29,084 nt of DNA from Nemertoderma westbladi. Taxonomy: Eukaryota > Xenacoelomorpha > Nemertodermatida > Nemertodermatidae. The notes under the pieces are model-generated. The model saw nothing but the letters and a program-made list of their open reading frames with translations. It was not told the DNA's origin and did no database searches. This document shows positions 1 through 10,960 of the stretch, piece by piece; the stretch's first letter is position 1; each line of letters starts with the position of its first letter. Position numbers and translations under genes: made by a program. The stretch lies in NCBI GenBank assembly GCA_032718475.1, contig JAUCBJ010002465.1, positions 1-29,084 of the forward strand, read 5' to 3'.

Positions 1-683
1 TTTTGTGATACAGTCGCTCAGTTTTAATTTGTATCTCATAACTGGGCCTCGTGCTGCGCGAATTCCCCATGAACGTGTTATACCCGTCTCCTTCTTTGTA
101 CACACAGTACCGACATGTGATTCTTTGTGGCCAGAAGTTAGCCCCAGTGACGAGGTCCGCAGCTTTAGAATACAAGGAAACTTTCATGTTTTTTGAGTTT
201 CTGTGCCTATTAATTCGGGTGGTGATACGGTGGACTGGGATTTGCTTGGATTGCAGATAATCGATGACTTCATCCTCTGAATTGGTGAGGTTCACACCGT
301 CGAAGTAAAGTGGAGTGTTTGAGGTGTTTGGGTGTTTTGCTTTGGTGGTCTGCTTGGTTTACCTTTATGTCGGATTTGGGGTTGTGTTTTATGGGTTGGG
401 TTTCCCATTGGGTTGATATAGCTCCTCTAAGAGTGTTCCTTGTTGGCTTGTTGTAGTTTTTATTTTGACATTTGTTTAGTGGAGTGTGGTGAGAGTGTAG
501 TGGTGTGGAATCAGCTATTATTATTAATTGGTTATTCCAGGCCAAGGCCCATTGTAAAAACCGTATATCCAAAAACAAACGCACAAAGTTGGAAAAGCAG
601 CACAATAAATATATATAAAGTCCACGCAACTGGCCAAAAAAAAGCAATACAGTAATTATACAGATTACGTTATTGAATTTCAA
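1..683 (-). mobile_element. LINE ORF1 C-terminal remnant (non-LTR retrotransposon)
   Basis: Minus-strand translation of about 290 down to 20 reads LYFDGVNLTNSEDEVIDYL, then about 40 residues ending in FWPQRITCRYC. This resembles the C-terminal domain of ORF1 proteins of CR1/L2-like LINEs, which bind RNA; it typically ends in a Trp-Pro motif followed by a short basic or charged tail. Upstream, 683-290 is a polar, Asn/Lys/Pro-rich stretch compatible with an ORF1 linker, but it lies in another frame and a stop is met near 340, so the gene is broken. The piece runs off the left edge of the window. It may be the ORF1 of another copy of the LINE whose RT lies at 640-1916. The family assignment is an inference from motif shape; no RT is attached in frame. 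Confidence 0.55.
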
Positions 684-1188
684 TAAGAGCGATCCTAGAG
701 GTGGTTACCACTGCAGTGGATACCGCCTGTAGGATGCTGTTTTCAGTGTTACTGACTCTGGACATAAAGAGATATTAAATCACCGTATTGAATGTGTATT
801 AACTTGGGAATATTGAGAAAACCGCACATATAAGAGACACTACAATCATATGGGTAACCAAAAAGTCTACGGGTAATGTTTTGTAAGCTACACGGTATTT
901 CTCGTATATAGATTGAGTGTAATTTTGACGCGCCCAAAGGGCGATACAATATACCTGAGTGCAGAAAGCTTTGAACAATTTAACTTTAACACTTACCTTG
1001 CAGTGAATAAATTTTCTAATTAGGAAATTACCACGTCTATAGGGCCTACAGACTACTAAGTTTATTCAGAATGTCGTAATTGTCGTCAGTAGTACAGTGG
1101 ATAATATGACCAAGGTACTTGTAACTTGTTACAGTTTCAACTAATTTGTTGCCCAGTGTATATACATATAATATAATATACATCTTAA
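640..1188 (-). mobile_element. LINE reverse transcriptase, C-terminal part (remnant)
   Basis: The minus-strand reading from about 1180 contains KLVETVTSYKYLGHII, the block that follows the palm domain in non-LTR RTs. After a frame change it continues as RPYRRGNFLIRKF, then VKLFKAFCTQVY and an LW pair, the usual thumb/connection pattern of Jockey/CR1-group polymerases. Stops near 1080 and 800 break it. It continues the palm fragment at 1394-1916 on the same strand, from which it is separated by about 200 bases of inserted repeat. It is non-functional. Which LINE clade it belongs to cannot be settled by eye. Confidence 0.65.
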
Positions 1189-1189
1189 A

Positions 1190-1390
1190 ACAGCTATTAT
1201 TATTAAGCTGTAGTAATTAATGTTATGTTATTAATTATTAGTTACCGTTTCAATAGACCTTCCATTAATGGCGATACTGTCAACTAATGTGCTTTTATAG
1301 GACTTTGGAACAAAGTTATTTGTTTGTTTGTTTGTTTGTTTTTATGGGCAATCGTGCCTGGAATAAAGAATTATTATTATTATTAAAGTA
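1190..1390 (+). repeat. Inserted retroelement tail with (TTTG)n and (ATT)n
   Basis: This stretch interrupts the minus-strand RT. It has a TTTG microsatellite at about 1318-1342, the phrase GGGCAATCGTGCCTGG, an AATAAAG signal and a terminal (ATT)n run ending near 1385. That order looks like the 3' end of a plus-strand LINE or SINE with a short-repeat tail. Part of it (about 1230-1310) also reads on the minus strand as INGRSIETV, an RT-like block, so this stretch may be a mixture of two elements. Its 5' edge is uncertain. Confidence 0.5.
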
Positions 1391-1393
1391 CAT

Positions 1394-1916
1394 TTATTTA
1401 GATTTTTTCACATTGATTACAATATCGTGACAGGATGCATAACTCTCGTAAGATGCAATAAGTGTTTTGATACCAGATATAGAATTGGATATAAGACTTA
1501 AATCGTCTGCATAACCTAAGTGGTTAGTTCTAACACCATTCATCATAGCGCCAACGTTGGTACCAGTTAGGTGTAAGCTTAGATCGTCTATGTATAGTAC
1601 ATGCAATAAAGGGCTGAGAATACCTCCCTGTTTTTGTACCATTCGTAACCGTAAAGGACTCAGAAGTGCAGCCACCCCATCTAACTGAAACACTTTGAAA
1701 CCGGTACCAATAACGAATAACCCTGATGTAAAATGTAGGTATTTTACGATCAATAAGCTTTGAGAAAAGTTTATAATGATTGACAAGGTCAAAAGCCTTA
1801 GATGAATCAATAAAACATACATATACTGGACTGTCATTCAGTAAATAGTACTGTATTATTTCCTTTAATGCATATACGCAAAGTTCTGTGCCAAGACCGG
1901 GCTTAAAACCGAACAA
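1394..1916 (-). mobile_element. LINE reverse transcriptase, palm domain (remnant, frameshifted)
   Basis: Two overlapping minus-strand frames together give the RT palm. The upstream frame has GFKPGLGTELCVYALKE and the A-box CFIDSSKAFDLVNH (about 1777-1815), with the first catalytic Asp. After a frameshift near 1620-1650 the other frame gives KQGGILSPLL (B-box, from QGG) and GYADDLSL, the YADD catalytic box at 1502-1513, then a Lys-rich end. The order A-box, QGG, YADD is that of non-LTR RTs. The coding frame is broken at least once and the RT continues at 640-1188 beyond an insertion. Fragment of a dead CR1/Jockey-type LINE. Confidence 0.8.
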
Positions 1917-1928
1917 AAAAAAACGAAG

Positions 1929-3024
1929 CTACAGTATGTGCACTTTGGGTTTTGGGTGGTAGGGTGCTGGCTCACTATATCCCGGTCTTTCTGGCGCATC
2001 CAGGAGAGGTGTGTACATGTTAGATGTCTTTATTGTAAGGTTTTTGTCGTAAGCATTATTCGGCTTATTGTGTAGCCTTCTTGGATTAGTCCAAGTTGAC
2101 CTTTGGAAGGTGTTGAGGCTGTAGTCTGAGGAGGCTGGCAAACACTCATCCAGTGCTACAAATTCTCCTTCAGAGTCAGTTGCCATTGGTAATTGGTGTG
2201 GGTCTGGTCCTACTAAAATTCTCAACATGTGGGTCTGTGGTTTTGACGTCACGCCACCTATTGTTGATGGCACGTGTGTTGGTTTATTTTCCTGGATTGG
2301 TTCTATAGCTCGGGATGAGATGTTGCTGAGGGAGGAGTTGGTTTTGGGTTTATTAGGTACGGTGTTGATTGTTTTTTGAAGATTTTTTTTCTTTTTTTTT
2401 TTTGATGACATTTTTCCATAGGACAGTTCTATTGTCTCTCTCTAGGTTTAGATCCTCCTGGAGATTACGGTACTGCTGTTTTAGGGCACCGACATCGTTT
2501 TCGAGGATACATATCCGTGTTTGTATGACAGATAGGCTAGATACAAGGTCGTTGTATAGGCCTGTCATGGTTATTTCACTTTCAGGTGCATGCTCTGCTC
2601 TATGTAGTCTCTTTTTGCACGACACTGTGAATGTTTGCTCGCTTTTGCTTTGAAGCAGTTCTAGAATATCGACAGCTAGTTCATGTTCTGATAGACGTGG
2701 TTTTAACTGCCATGTTAAGCTCTGAACTGGGGACATCAATTTCATTACCTTGTCCATTAGCTTTTTGCACATTGAGATGTTGGTGTCGTGAGGTTTTAGT
2801 GCTATTTGATGGATGGCGACTTTTCGAGGCTCGTGTAGGAGGCCATAATCCCCTACTTCATCTATGTTTATTTGTGCATTGTCGAGTCGAGAAGGTGTGG
2901 TCGTGAATTTGGAAATTGTGAAAATTTGGGTATCACATGGGATGGGAAAGATGACAATCACCCATCCAGCGAATCTTTTAAAGAATCCAAGCGGTCCACT
3001 AGACGCCTCAGAAACTTCCTCCAC
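1929..3024 (-). mobile_element. Probable LINE ORF1-like protein, coiled-coil part (remnant)
   Basis: Two minus-strand frames meet at an A/T-rich Lys tract (about 2380-2412). The first, from about 2950 down to 2411, has a helical region rich in Leu, Glu and Lys, with SLSVIQTRICILENDVGALKQ and NLQEDLNLERDN as heptad-like coiled-coil segments. The second, 2411-1929, is polar and Ser/Pro/Asn-rich. A coiled coil followed by a low-complexity linker is the common layout of ORF1 proteins of animal LINEs, and it sits directly upstream, on the same strand, of the RT at 1394-1916. No zinc knuckle or RRM is visible. The poly-A run probably shifted the frame. The first 20 or so residues overlap the oppositely oriented RT relic and are probably not native. 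Confidence 0.45.
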
Positions 3025-4430
3025 TCAAACCTTGTTGTGAACACCACCCACCACTGGTGCACCAAACGAACATCGAACCCACAGTACTTCTGGAGCAACA
3101 TCAATCAAAAAGACAATCAGTACCTCACCCCAGAAATCTCGCAAACACAATGAGGAAATGTTCAGTTTCACCACAACAAAAGATGCAGCTAAGACCCAAA
3201 CATCCATGACATTCTAGAAAATCAGTGCAGATCATCTACCCCATCAACCATAACCCCCTTCGCAGTTAAACCGGCGATATCATCACTCTCAAGGGGAAAG
3301 GCCCCTGACTACGCATCTATGAATGTGGAACACCTCCTATCCCTTAATCCTTATCTCATTTCTGTCACACTTGCCCGACTAATCAGCTGTTGACTCACTC
3401 TCAAAGAAGTCCCCTCTACATTTCGTCATACGGTGACATCAAGTATCTATAAAGGAAAGGGTCGCCCCACCCTAGAACCTACATCATACAGGCCTGTCTC
3501 ATCCATCAGCCTACTTGCCAAGGTGCTAGAACATTTCCTTCTAGCTGACTACCTAAACAACTTGACCTCACAAGGGAACCAAACTGCCTACAAGAGAAAA
3601 CACAGCGCTGATATAGTAGTCGCTACAATAATTGAAATGGTGGAACACTACATTTCGAAGGTTCGCCAGTATACATTTGCCAACTTGACATTGAGGCGGC
3701 TTTCGATAATGTTGATCAAACTATCTTGGTAGAAAAGATGCTTAGCAACAATATTAACCCTCACATTATTTGTCTCATCTTAGCTTGCTTTGGATCTAGC
3801 CTAATCTTCCTCAAATTCGGCGATCCAGTCGACCCAACTCCAATAAAAGTCTCGTGGGGATTGAAACAGAGATCACCCATCTCACCCATCCTTTACAACC
3901 TTTACACCTCCAACGAACAAGCGGAATAGAACATAATACCCTCGGAAGCCGAATTGACACATCCGGGCTTGGTACAGTGGCCTATGCTGATGATTACCTA
4001 CTCCGGGGAACCTCGCTTAAATCAATCGAGAAGATGAGCGACATACTCATACAGGAAGCTGCACAGGTATCCCTCCAAATCGACATGAAGAAAACAAAAT
4101 GGACAATCCTGAACCGTAACTCATAACCATATGTCCCACAAGGAATGTTTCATTAAGTCATTGGATCACTAATCCCAATGTCGGATCATCTGAAATTTCT
4201 CGGACACAAACTTGGAATTTCTAACCCCGCTAGCAACCTCCTCGTTGTTATCCAGACAATAACCCTGTTGTCACAAGTCTTTCAGACCAGAGGATGGACA
4301 GCAAGGTGGCTCAACCTAGAGACTATCTTTAAGATGTGGAATACACTCGCCGTCCCTATCATAATCTACACGAAGTGGGGCCTTCGCGCAGCACGTGAAA
4401 TGAGTTAATGCTAAGTATCAACTCGAAAGG
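2953..4430 (+). mobile_element. LINE reverse transcriptase remnant (plus strand)
   Basis: Plus-strand frames in succession give an endonuclease-RT linker ending in RGKAPDYASMNVEHLL (about 3290-3335), YKGKGRP, SYRPVSSISLLAKVLEHF (about 3485-3540), the A-box CQLDIEAAFDNVD (about 3680-3718, a different frame), LKQRSPISPILYNLY, the YADD box at 3983-3994, KKTKWTILN and SDHLKFLGHKLG, then a C-terminal segment ending near 4408. The blocks are in the right order for a non-LTR RT. At least three frame changes and several stops (for example after 3390 and at 4123) show it is dead. The 5' end and endonuclease are missing, and the 3' end abuts the satellite. Confidence 0.8.
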
Positions 4431-4471
4431 ATTATAAAAACATAGGAGAAGATTTTCCCGGAAAACGTTAA

Positions 4472-5400
4472 CCCTCTAGCGGGAGACTGGGTAACTGAAG
4501 AAGGAAGGATTAGTTTCCCTACAAAGCCACAGCCTATGGTCTATTACATATCTACCAAGTTTCCGATTGACGGATCATAAATAACGAAATGTTGGAAGGT
4601 TTTCACTTTCATACATTTAGCCCTCTAGCGGCATATTAAAGAACTACGGATCGATCACCTTCCTCACAAAGACGAGGCATGTGGTCTAGTACATACCGGT
4701 ACTGTATATTCCAAAATTCAGCTTAAATAGATTAAGATCAAGGAATTCGCAAAGGTTATCACTTTCCTACATTTCGCCCTCTAGCGGCAGACTCGAAAAC
4801 TCCGGACCGATTACTGTCCACACAAAGACTTAGGATGTCTTCTAGTACATATATGACAAGTTTCAGCGTAATCAGATCATAAACAACTAAATGGAAGAAT
4901 AATTTCACATTCGGGACATTTCGCCCTCTAGCGGCAGACTGGAGAACTGCAGACAGATTAGCCTCCTTTGAAATTTACAGCTAATGGTCTAGTACATACT
5001 TCCCAAGTTTCAGCTTAAACGGATTAAAAGCAAAGAAATGGGTGGCCATTTAATGTTTAGACATGTGGCCCTCTAGCGGGAGACTGGAAAACTTCGGACC
5101 GATTACAATCCACACAAAGACTCAGGATGTCATCTAGTACATATATGACAAGTTTCAGCGTAATCAGATCATAAACAACTAAATGGAAGAATAATTTCAC
5201 ATTCGGGACATTTCGCCCTCTAGCGGCAGACTGGAGAACTGCAGACAGATTAGCCTCCTTTGAAATTTACAGCTAATGGTCTAGTACATACTTCCCAAGT
5301 TTCAGCTTAAACGGATTAAAAGCAAAGAAATGGGTGGCCATTTAATGTTTAGACATGTGGCCCTCTAGCGGGAGACCATTGCACTGATGGTGTCTGAAAG
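4472..5400. repeat. Satellite array, about 146-bp monomers with 292-bp higher-order pattern
   Basis: The word CCCTCTAGCG recurs at 4472, 4621, 4777, 4924, 5069, 5216 and 5361, giving spacings of 149, 156, 147, 145, 147 and 145 bases. Each monomer continues with an A-rich segment, the word TCTAGTACAT, then AAGTTTCAG-like and ATCATAAA- or TAAAAGCAA-like segments. Monomers 4777-4923 and 5069-5215 resemble each other closely, as do 4924-5068 and 5216-5360, so the array's right half is a duplicated two-monomer unit of 292 bases. The left monomers (4472, 4621) are more diverged. The array ends inside a monomer near 5375-5400. No ORF of interest. Confidence 0.9.
4618..5374 (-). promoter_or_regulatory. 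Periodic CTCF-like motifs in the satellite
   Basis: On the minus strand the conserved monomer word reads CCGCTAGAGGGC, which agrees at every position with the CTCF core consensus (CC, R, S, Y, AG, R, K, GGC). It is present in six monomers (words at 4621, 4777, 4924, 5069, 5216, 5361); the seventh, at 4472, has T in place of the last C. All copies point the same way. Binding is an inference; it depends on the host CTCF keeping the conserved zinc-finger specificity. Confidence 0.35.
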
Positions 5401-5496
5401 TCTCTCAAAAATCTCAACTTTTGCTTATATTGATACCTACAAATTTTCAACTTGGCAGCTTTAAATCCGACAAAGTTATTAGCATGTCAAAATCGT

Positions 5497-5564
5497 AACG
5501 ACGACGACAACGACGACGACGACAACGACGACGACGACAACGACGACGACGACGACGACGACAA
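5497..5564. repeat. CGA/ACGAC microsatellite
   Basis: Imperfect trinucleotide array of CGA units interrupted by CAA, about 68 bases. Read on the minus strand it gives runs of Arg, which creates a spurious arginine-rich ORF. It lies between the satellite and the 5' end of the LINE at 5882. Confidence 0.9.
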
Positions 5565-5881
5565 CTATTTGCATAAATTGACCCACCCCCTAACAGTGTC
5601 AATTCGCTAAGGCTCCGCCAACTTCGTGGCTCGCCCCACAGATTAACCCTGATTATTGGATATCGGTATTGGATATATATTGGATATTTATAAGGATATC
5701 GACAAACTCGACGCCTACCACTGCAAGGTGCAACGCGGCCTCTTACTTCTTGGGAACTATTTGGAGAATAATACACTACTGTATATCTACTCTCTGGTGG
5801 CACCCCAACATTATCGATCACTGCTTATCGGAGTTGCTATAGAACCTTAGTTAGAACACTTGATTGCCCTAGTCTGATGGA

Positions 5882-8394
5882 GTGGATCAGCATGCATTCT
5901 TAACATTCCTGGGAGACTTTAATGCAAGTCTGCATCAATCACCTACATCGCCCTGGGTCTATAGCAATAGTGTTAACCAAAATTCCGTCCATCTTCAGGA
6001 TTTTATCTCTGGAAATGGATTGTTTTCGGCTGGAACCCAGTTCAAGAAGCGAACTGGAAAGCTATGGACTCATAGTGGACCCAGTGGTCACAAGTCCCAG
6101 ATAGACCATATCCTGTTTCGTAGGAAATACAGGAGCTCTATACAAGACTGTAATGCATTTACACTACGACCCTTCTCCAGTGATCACCGCCTTATTGTGG
6201 CCAAGGTAAGACTTAGTCTGCGTGCTAGCATAACAACGAAATCTGCCTTGCTGCGGCATGACTGGTCCTCTCTGTTGCAACAGCCAAGTGTGAGATCCAG
6301 CTTCACACTACAGCTGAGCAACAGGTATGAGGTTCTTGCCTGTGAGGCAGCAGATCACTGTGAGGGCTATACTGCCTTCACAGAGGCAGTTAAGTTAGCA
6401 GCTGCAGAAACAGTTCCTGTATACCCTCGAAACAGGAAACGGTCCCCCTGGACTGACAACAAAATTCAGAAGTGCCGAAATGACCTCTACAAGGCCCAAA
6501 AAGAGTCCCGACTCAAACAGACTACAGCGGCCAAGAATACAGTTAAGGCTGCATCTAGGTCCCTGAACAGGCAGTACTCTGTTAATCTACAGGAGCTAAT
6601 AAACTAACAGGTTGATGCCATCAATGATGCTGACGACAGCAGGCAATCATCCCAGGCATGGAGATCAATCAACTTGCTTGCTGGTCGAAAAAGCCAACCA
6701 ACCACCAAGGCTAAGGCTGAATCACCAGCTGATCGCCTCAATGGTTGGAAGGCCCACTTTGAAAAGCTCCTCAATAATGACAGGGTATTGCCTGATAACT
6801 TTATAGAAGTAAAAGTGTCTGAGTCTGTACTCCCAGATATTCCCATTGGTGATATCTCCTTTGCAGAAGTGAAGGCTGCTGCAAAGAACATTAAGACCAA
6901 TCGTGCCAGTGGAGGTGGAGTAGATGGTGTTCCTCCTGAGGTCTTTAAAATACCTGAGTTTTTAAAGCTCATCTATCCCATCATAGAAGACATGTACCGA
7001 ACAACAAGAGTCCCACAAGAAATGAAAACGAATAAGTTAGTGCCAGTTCCCAAGAAGGGCAACCTAACACTCTATGGTTCTTTTTGGGGAATCTCATTGA
7101 TCTCGATTGCTGCAAAGCTATACAATAGAATTCTATTAAATCGCATCAGGGATCCCATTGAGAGACTGCTCCGTGGAAATCAGAATGGGTTCCGTAACGG
7201 TCGTGGGACCATGGAGCCCATTTTTGCATTTAGAAGGATAATTGAAGAGTTATCAAAAAAGAAAGACAGGCATCTGGCTATTATCTTGTTGACTTCTTCA
7301 AGGCCTTTGATTCAGTCTCTCGCTCACGTATGTTCAGCATACTTTCATTATATGGGATTCCTGATGAAATTATTGCAGCAATCATATCAGTATACGATGG
7401 TTCGACAACATTTGTGTCTACTGTTGACGGTGACACAGAACCATTTGAAGTGTTATGGGGCGTCCTCCAGGGAGACACACTTGCACCATTCTTGTTCATA
7501 ATTGTTGTTGACTATGTTCTACGCATGTCCTTAGATCATCATAATGATGATGGGGTGATGATAACCCCACCTACTGGCTCCAGAAGTCGAGGAAATCCTG
7601 CCAAGTACCTAACTGATCTAGACTTTGCTGATGACTTAGGAGTACTCCCAGAATCACTAGAGGGAGCCCAACGGCTCCTCAGCTCATTAGAACATGCTGC
7701 TTCTAGTGTTGGTCTTTTTATTAACTCCAGAAAGACCAAAATTTTGACAGTTAACTTTGAAAGTCCTCAGCAAGTCTCTGATCGGATGAGCATAAGTGGT
7801 ATGCTTGAGCATGTGGATGACTTCTGTTACCTGGGATCATGGATCCGGAAGTCAGGTGAGGACCTTCGAATACGTAAGGGAAAGGCATGTGCAGCCTTGA
7901 GCAGGCTTTCCAGGATTTGGAAGTCACCGAGAATTAATCGGAAACTTAAGGTCCGATTATTTAGAGCAGCAGTAGTTCCAGTACTCCTCTATGGGATTCC
8001 ATGCTGGGCTCTAACTGCTGAGGACACCAAATCTCTGGATGGCACATTCACAAGAATGCTACGCCGGGTTCATTGTGTCAAGTACAATGCACACATCTCC
8101 AACCAGACACTATATAACATTGGAGGTGTCTCATTGGATCCCCCAAGCTTGACACTAGAACAAAGTCGCCTCCGCTTTGCAGGACATTGCTATCGCCGTG
8201 AGGACCAGTCAGTGCATAATCTTGTACTTTGGCAGCCTCATGGAGTGAATAAGCATGGTGGACAGCCCATGACTTTCTTGAGACGCATCTTAAAGGACAC
8301 TGGCCTTGAAGATGCGCATGATCTAGCAAATTTCATGGGTGATAGGGAGTTGTGGCGGTGCAATTTTGTCGATAAGCCGGCGCAGCATTCTTAA
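5882..8394 (+). mobile_element. LINE with AP-type endonuclease and reverse transcriptase, nearly intact ORF (RTE-like)
   Basis: The element starts 5'-truncated inside the endonuclease: FLGDFNASL (about 5907) and SSDHRLIVAKV (about 6177) are the conserved GDFN and SDH boxes. The endonuclease frame runs to a TAA at 6605-6607, then continues in the same frame through INDADDSRQ and the linker. The RT follows: SGGGVDGVPPEVFK, KLVPVPKKGNL, ISLISIAAKLYNRIL, GNQNGFRNGRGTMEPIFAFR; a 1-base frameshift near 7280 leads into LVDFFKAFDSVS (A-box, about 7288), GVLQGDTLAPFLF, and LDFADDLGVL (catalytic FADD, about 7618). A C-terminal domain ends SRLRFAGHCYRR and a Trp-rich tail at 8394. One stop and one frameshift separate it from a full polyprotein. 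RTE-like is my best guess at clade. A deleted second copy lies at 14155-14475. Confidence 0.85.
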
Positions 8395-10214
8395 AAGTGC
8401 AGCTGCAATGCAGCACGCCGATCCTAGTAGTAGTAGTAACCCTAGTCTCGAGCTACAGTTACCTTTCCGTATTGCCTCACAATTCAACATGGATATCGCC
8501 ACCCACTTACAGCACGTAAGGGAATTTCAAGTGAATATCACAGAGCACTGGCCACATACCCCCTGCCACAGTTACGCTCAATTATCAACTTCAAATACAG
8601 AACTACATTCATCGCTGAACGTATTTGCACTGCAAGCCCCTCACAAAACGACTTCCACAATGCTAAATTCATACAGAACTGCTTTCGACTACCAAATAAC
8701 CATCAAACATAAAAGCGCCCGTTTCATGGAATTATTATTATTCAGTTATTATTCAAGTTATTATTCAATCTTATGGGGAATTGTATGGTGGACAATTGTC
8801 CGCGGGAGTCAATTGTCCTAGTTCCAAGAGCCCTCAAGGATTGCCATAGTGCAGCAAAATATCCTCCACATCTGCACGGAAAAGCTGCAATTAAAGGAGC
8901 TTCATTTCGTTTTGCGGATGCGGAGTTTTTCTACCGAACTTATTTAATCCATGCACACAGATTATAGAAAAAATTATTGCTGTGAAATTGATGTTGAAAC
9001 ATTGAACTAGACAGGCTGTAGTTTCCTTAATATTGGGAATGTGATCAAAATACCACCAGCTACAGTCACTACAGTATATTGATAATTGCGTATTTCGATT
9101 CGAATGAGCATATAACCAACCAGCTTTATACGATGTATCAAAGTGAAGAAACTGACATGTAGCCAGCCTTCCACCTAAAATCACTTGCAAACACTTGGGC
9201 TTTGCAAACATATACCGGCTGGTAGTTTCCAAAATATTTGGAAATACTGTAGGTCACAAAACCCACAACCCCCCCCCCCCCCCCCCCCCCTCACCCACTA
9301 TATCGACCATTGCAGTTCAATTGAGCCTAATATCAGCCTCAAACGACTAAGAGAAATGCCCCAACCTTAAAATTTGCTCCCTATTGAAATACATTAGAGT
9401 CCGTAAAATGATGTTTAGATCAGGTCGTATGAAAACTGCGGCCTATAAAACTTATTCTCTCAAAATTAACCCTAAATTGACATGACCCGAAATAGCCTAC
9501 CTCTACAGATAGGCGGACATCCCACAAGGATTTTATGCGTACTAAACTTTATAGAAGATTGCTTACGTCATAGCACCACATCCAAAAATATAATTTGGAA
9601 TTAAGGTAGGGAGGGCTAGTAGTATTTTGCGCCAGTTTGTATTGTAAACATACAGTATATATCAATTATACATAATAGTGAAACACAAAATGTAACATAG
9701 AGGACAGCCACTCATGCAATCCAATCTTCACGAAAATTTTCATAAAATATGCATCCTGAAAACTTTAAAACAAGCTCGTCTATTAGAAGACATATTGAGG
9801 TATATGAATATTAAGTTTTGTTTATTTACTCTATATTTCAATAGTAAAATAAATAAAAAAATGTAATTTCTAAAATTATCAAAAAATGACTTACACATTT
9901 ATTTTAAAAGATTTTTTTAGTGATTAGATGATAAAAATTACATATCAATTCACTTAACGTTTAATAACATTAAATTTTGTATATGAAGATTAAAAATACA
10001 AATGTAGCAATACCGTCATTATTTAACAAATTTTGATTGTTTTATTCGATATCTAACAATTTAATATCAACATGTCTTTATTGAAATTGTATTATTGTTC
10101 CTCGTGGAAACATATTAACCGCAAACAAGCAACATATGTTATTATTCTAAAACATTAATTTATAGTAATATTTTTCAGAAGCGAACTAAATTGAATGAAG
10201 AAATATGTATGTAG
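8395..10214. other. Gene-free region
   Basis: A TAG microsatellite (about 8423-8438) follows the LINE stop and may be its 3' tail. An ATT-rich patch lies at 8730-8770 and a 22-base poly-C run at 9269-9290. From about 9640 to 10200 the sequence is strongly AT-rich with short open frames only. I found no protein domain, RNA gene or clear transposon end here. Confidence 0.6.
9269..9290. repeat. Poly-C tract (22 C)
   Basis: Uninterrupted run of 22 C. Similar homopolymers occur at 10944-10962 (19 G), 12429-12447 (19 C), 16797-16813 (17 C) and 24045-24055 (11 G). Their true lengths are prone to assembly error. Confidence 0.85.
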
Positions 10215-10545
10215 GCCTATGTCGTCTGTCCGTCAAGTAGGAAAGTAAATATTCAAGATGAAAGTTTTGCAATGGTGTGTTTCATGGTTTATGATTTCAT
10301 TCCCAATGTTAGTTTTCACATTATAAGCTTCAAAATTGTCAGTTTGTCTGTCCGGTTGTAGTTTATATTTTGACGGACAGCCCGACACAGACAGGCATCC
10401 AGACAGACACGATACTGCCGCATTTGAAAACCCCGACATCGGAAATGAAATCACCGACAAAGTTAGTAGGGCAATTTTTATTCGGAAAACGTGTTTTCCA
10501 ATTATTTTTTGACGGGCAGACAGATAGACATTAATTTCTCAAGAA
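10215..10545. repeat. Degenerate inverted-repeat (foldback) element
   Basis: The outer arms are GTCTGTCCGTCAAG (about 10226) and, inverted, TGACGGGCAGACAGAT (about 10509). Inner arms pair TGATTTCATTCCCAATGT (about 10291) with ACATCGGAAATGAAATCA (about 10436). A TGACGGACAG / CTGTCCG pair sits near the centre (about 10345-10380). The nested symmetry suggests an old foldback element or MITE; no target duplication was found. Confidence 0.45.
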
Positions 10546-10960
10546 GAAAAAAAGGTCTTACTGTACAAATGTAGAGAAATGTTTACTGTTTGACTATTGA
10601 CTTTAAGATTAATATAGATTCCCATATTATATGCCCTAGCGTTCCATTACTATACAATATCTATTATTATCGCATATCTATTTATTAATGAGTATATGAA
10701 AAAACCCGTCTCTTGTAAACAAAATAGTATAGTGTACAGATAAATTATTGCACAATTGTAAAAAATTAAACAATATAATATTAATAAATTCATAGAGCGC
10801 GTTAATATAATTATAATAATGTTTAACTAAATAAATAATTATATATACTTTTTAAACAAAAATTAACGATCATATATGATTGATTTCCTACCATTACAAT
10901 TTAACCCTATTAGTACCGGGCTATAAAATGTTGTACAAATACCGGGGGGGGGGGGGGGGG

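Noticed and set aside
5447-5821. Arginine-rich minus-strand ORF
   Set aside because: The arginine runs are the complement of the CGA microsatellite; no domain on either side.
8339-8821. 160-codon ORF after the LINE stop
   Set aside because: It starts inside the LINE frame of another register, has no domain and is mostly simple composition.
10233-10460. Cys/Ser-rich minus-strand ORF
   Set aside because: It lies wholly inside the inverted-repeat element and reads its CAGACA-type words.
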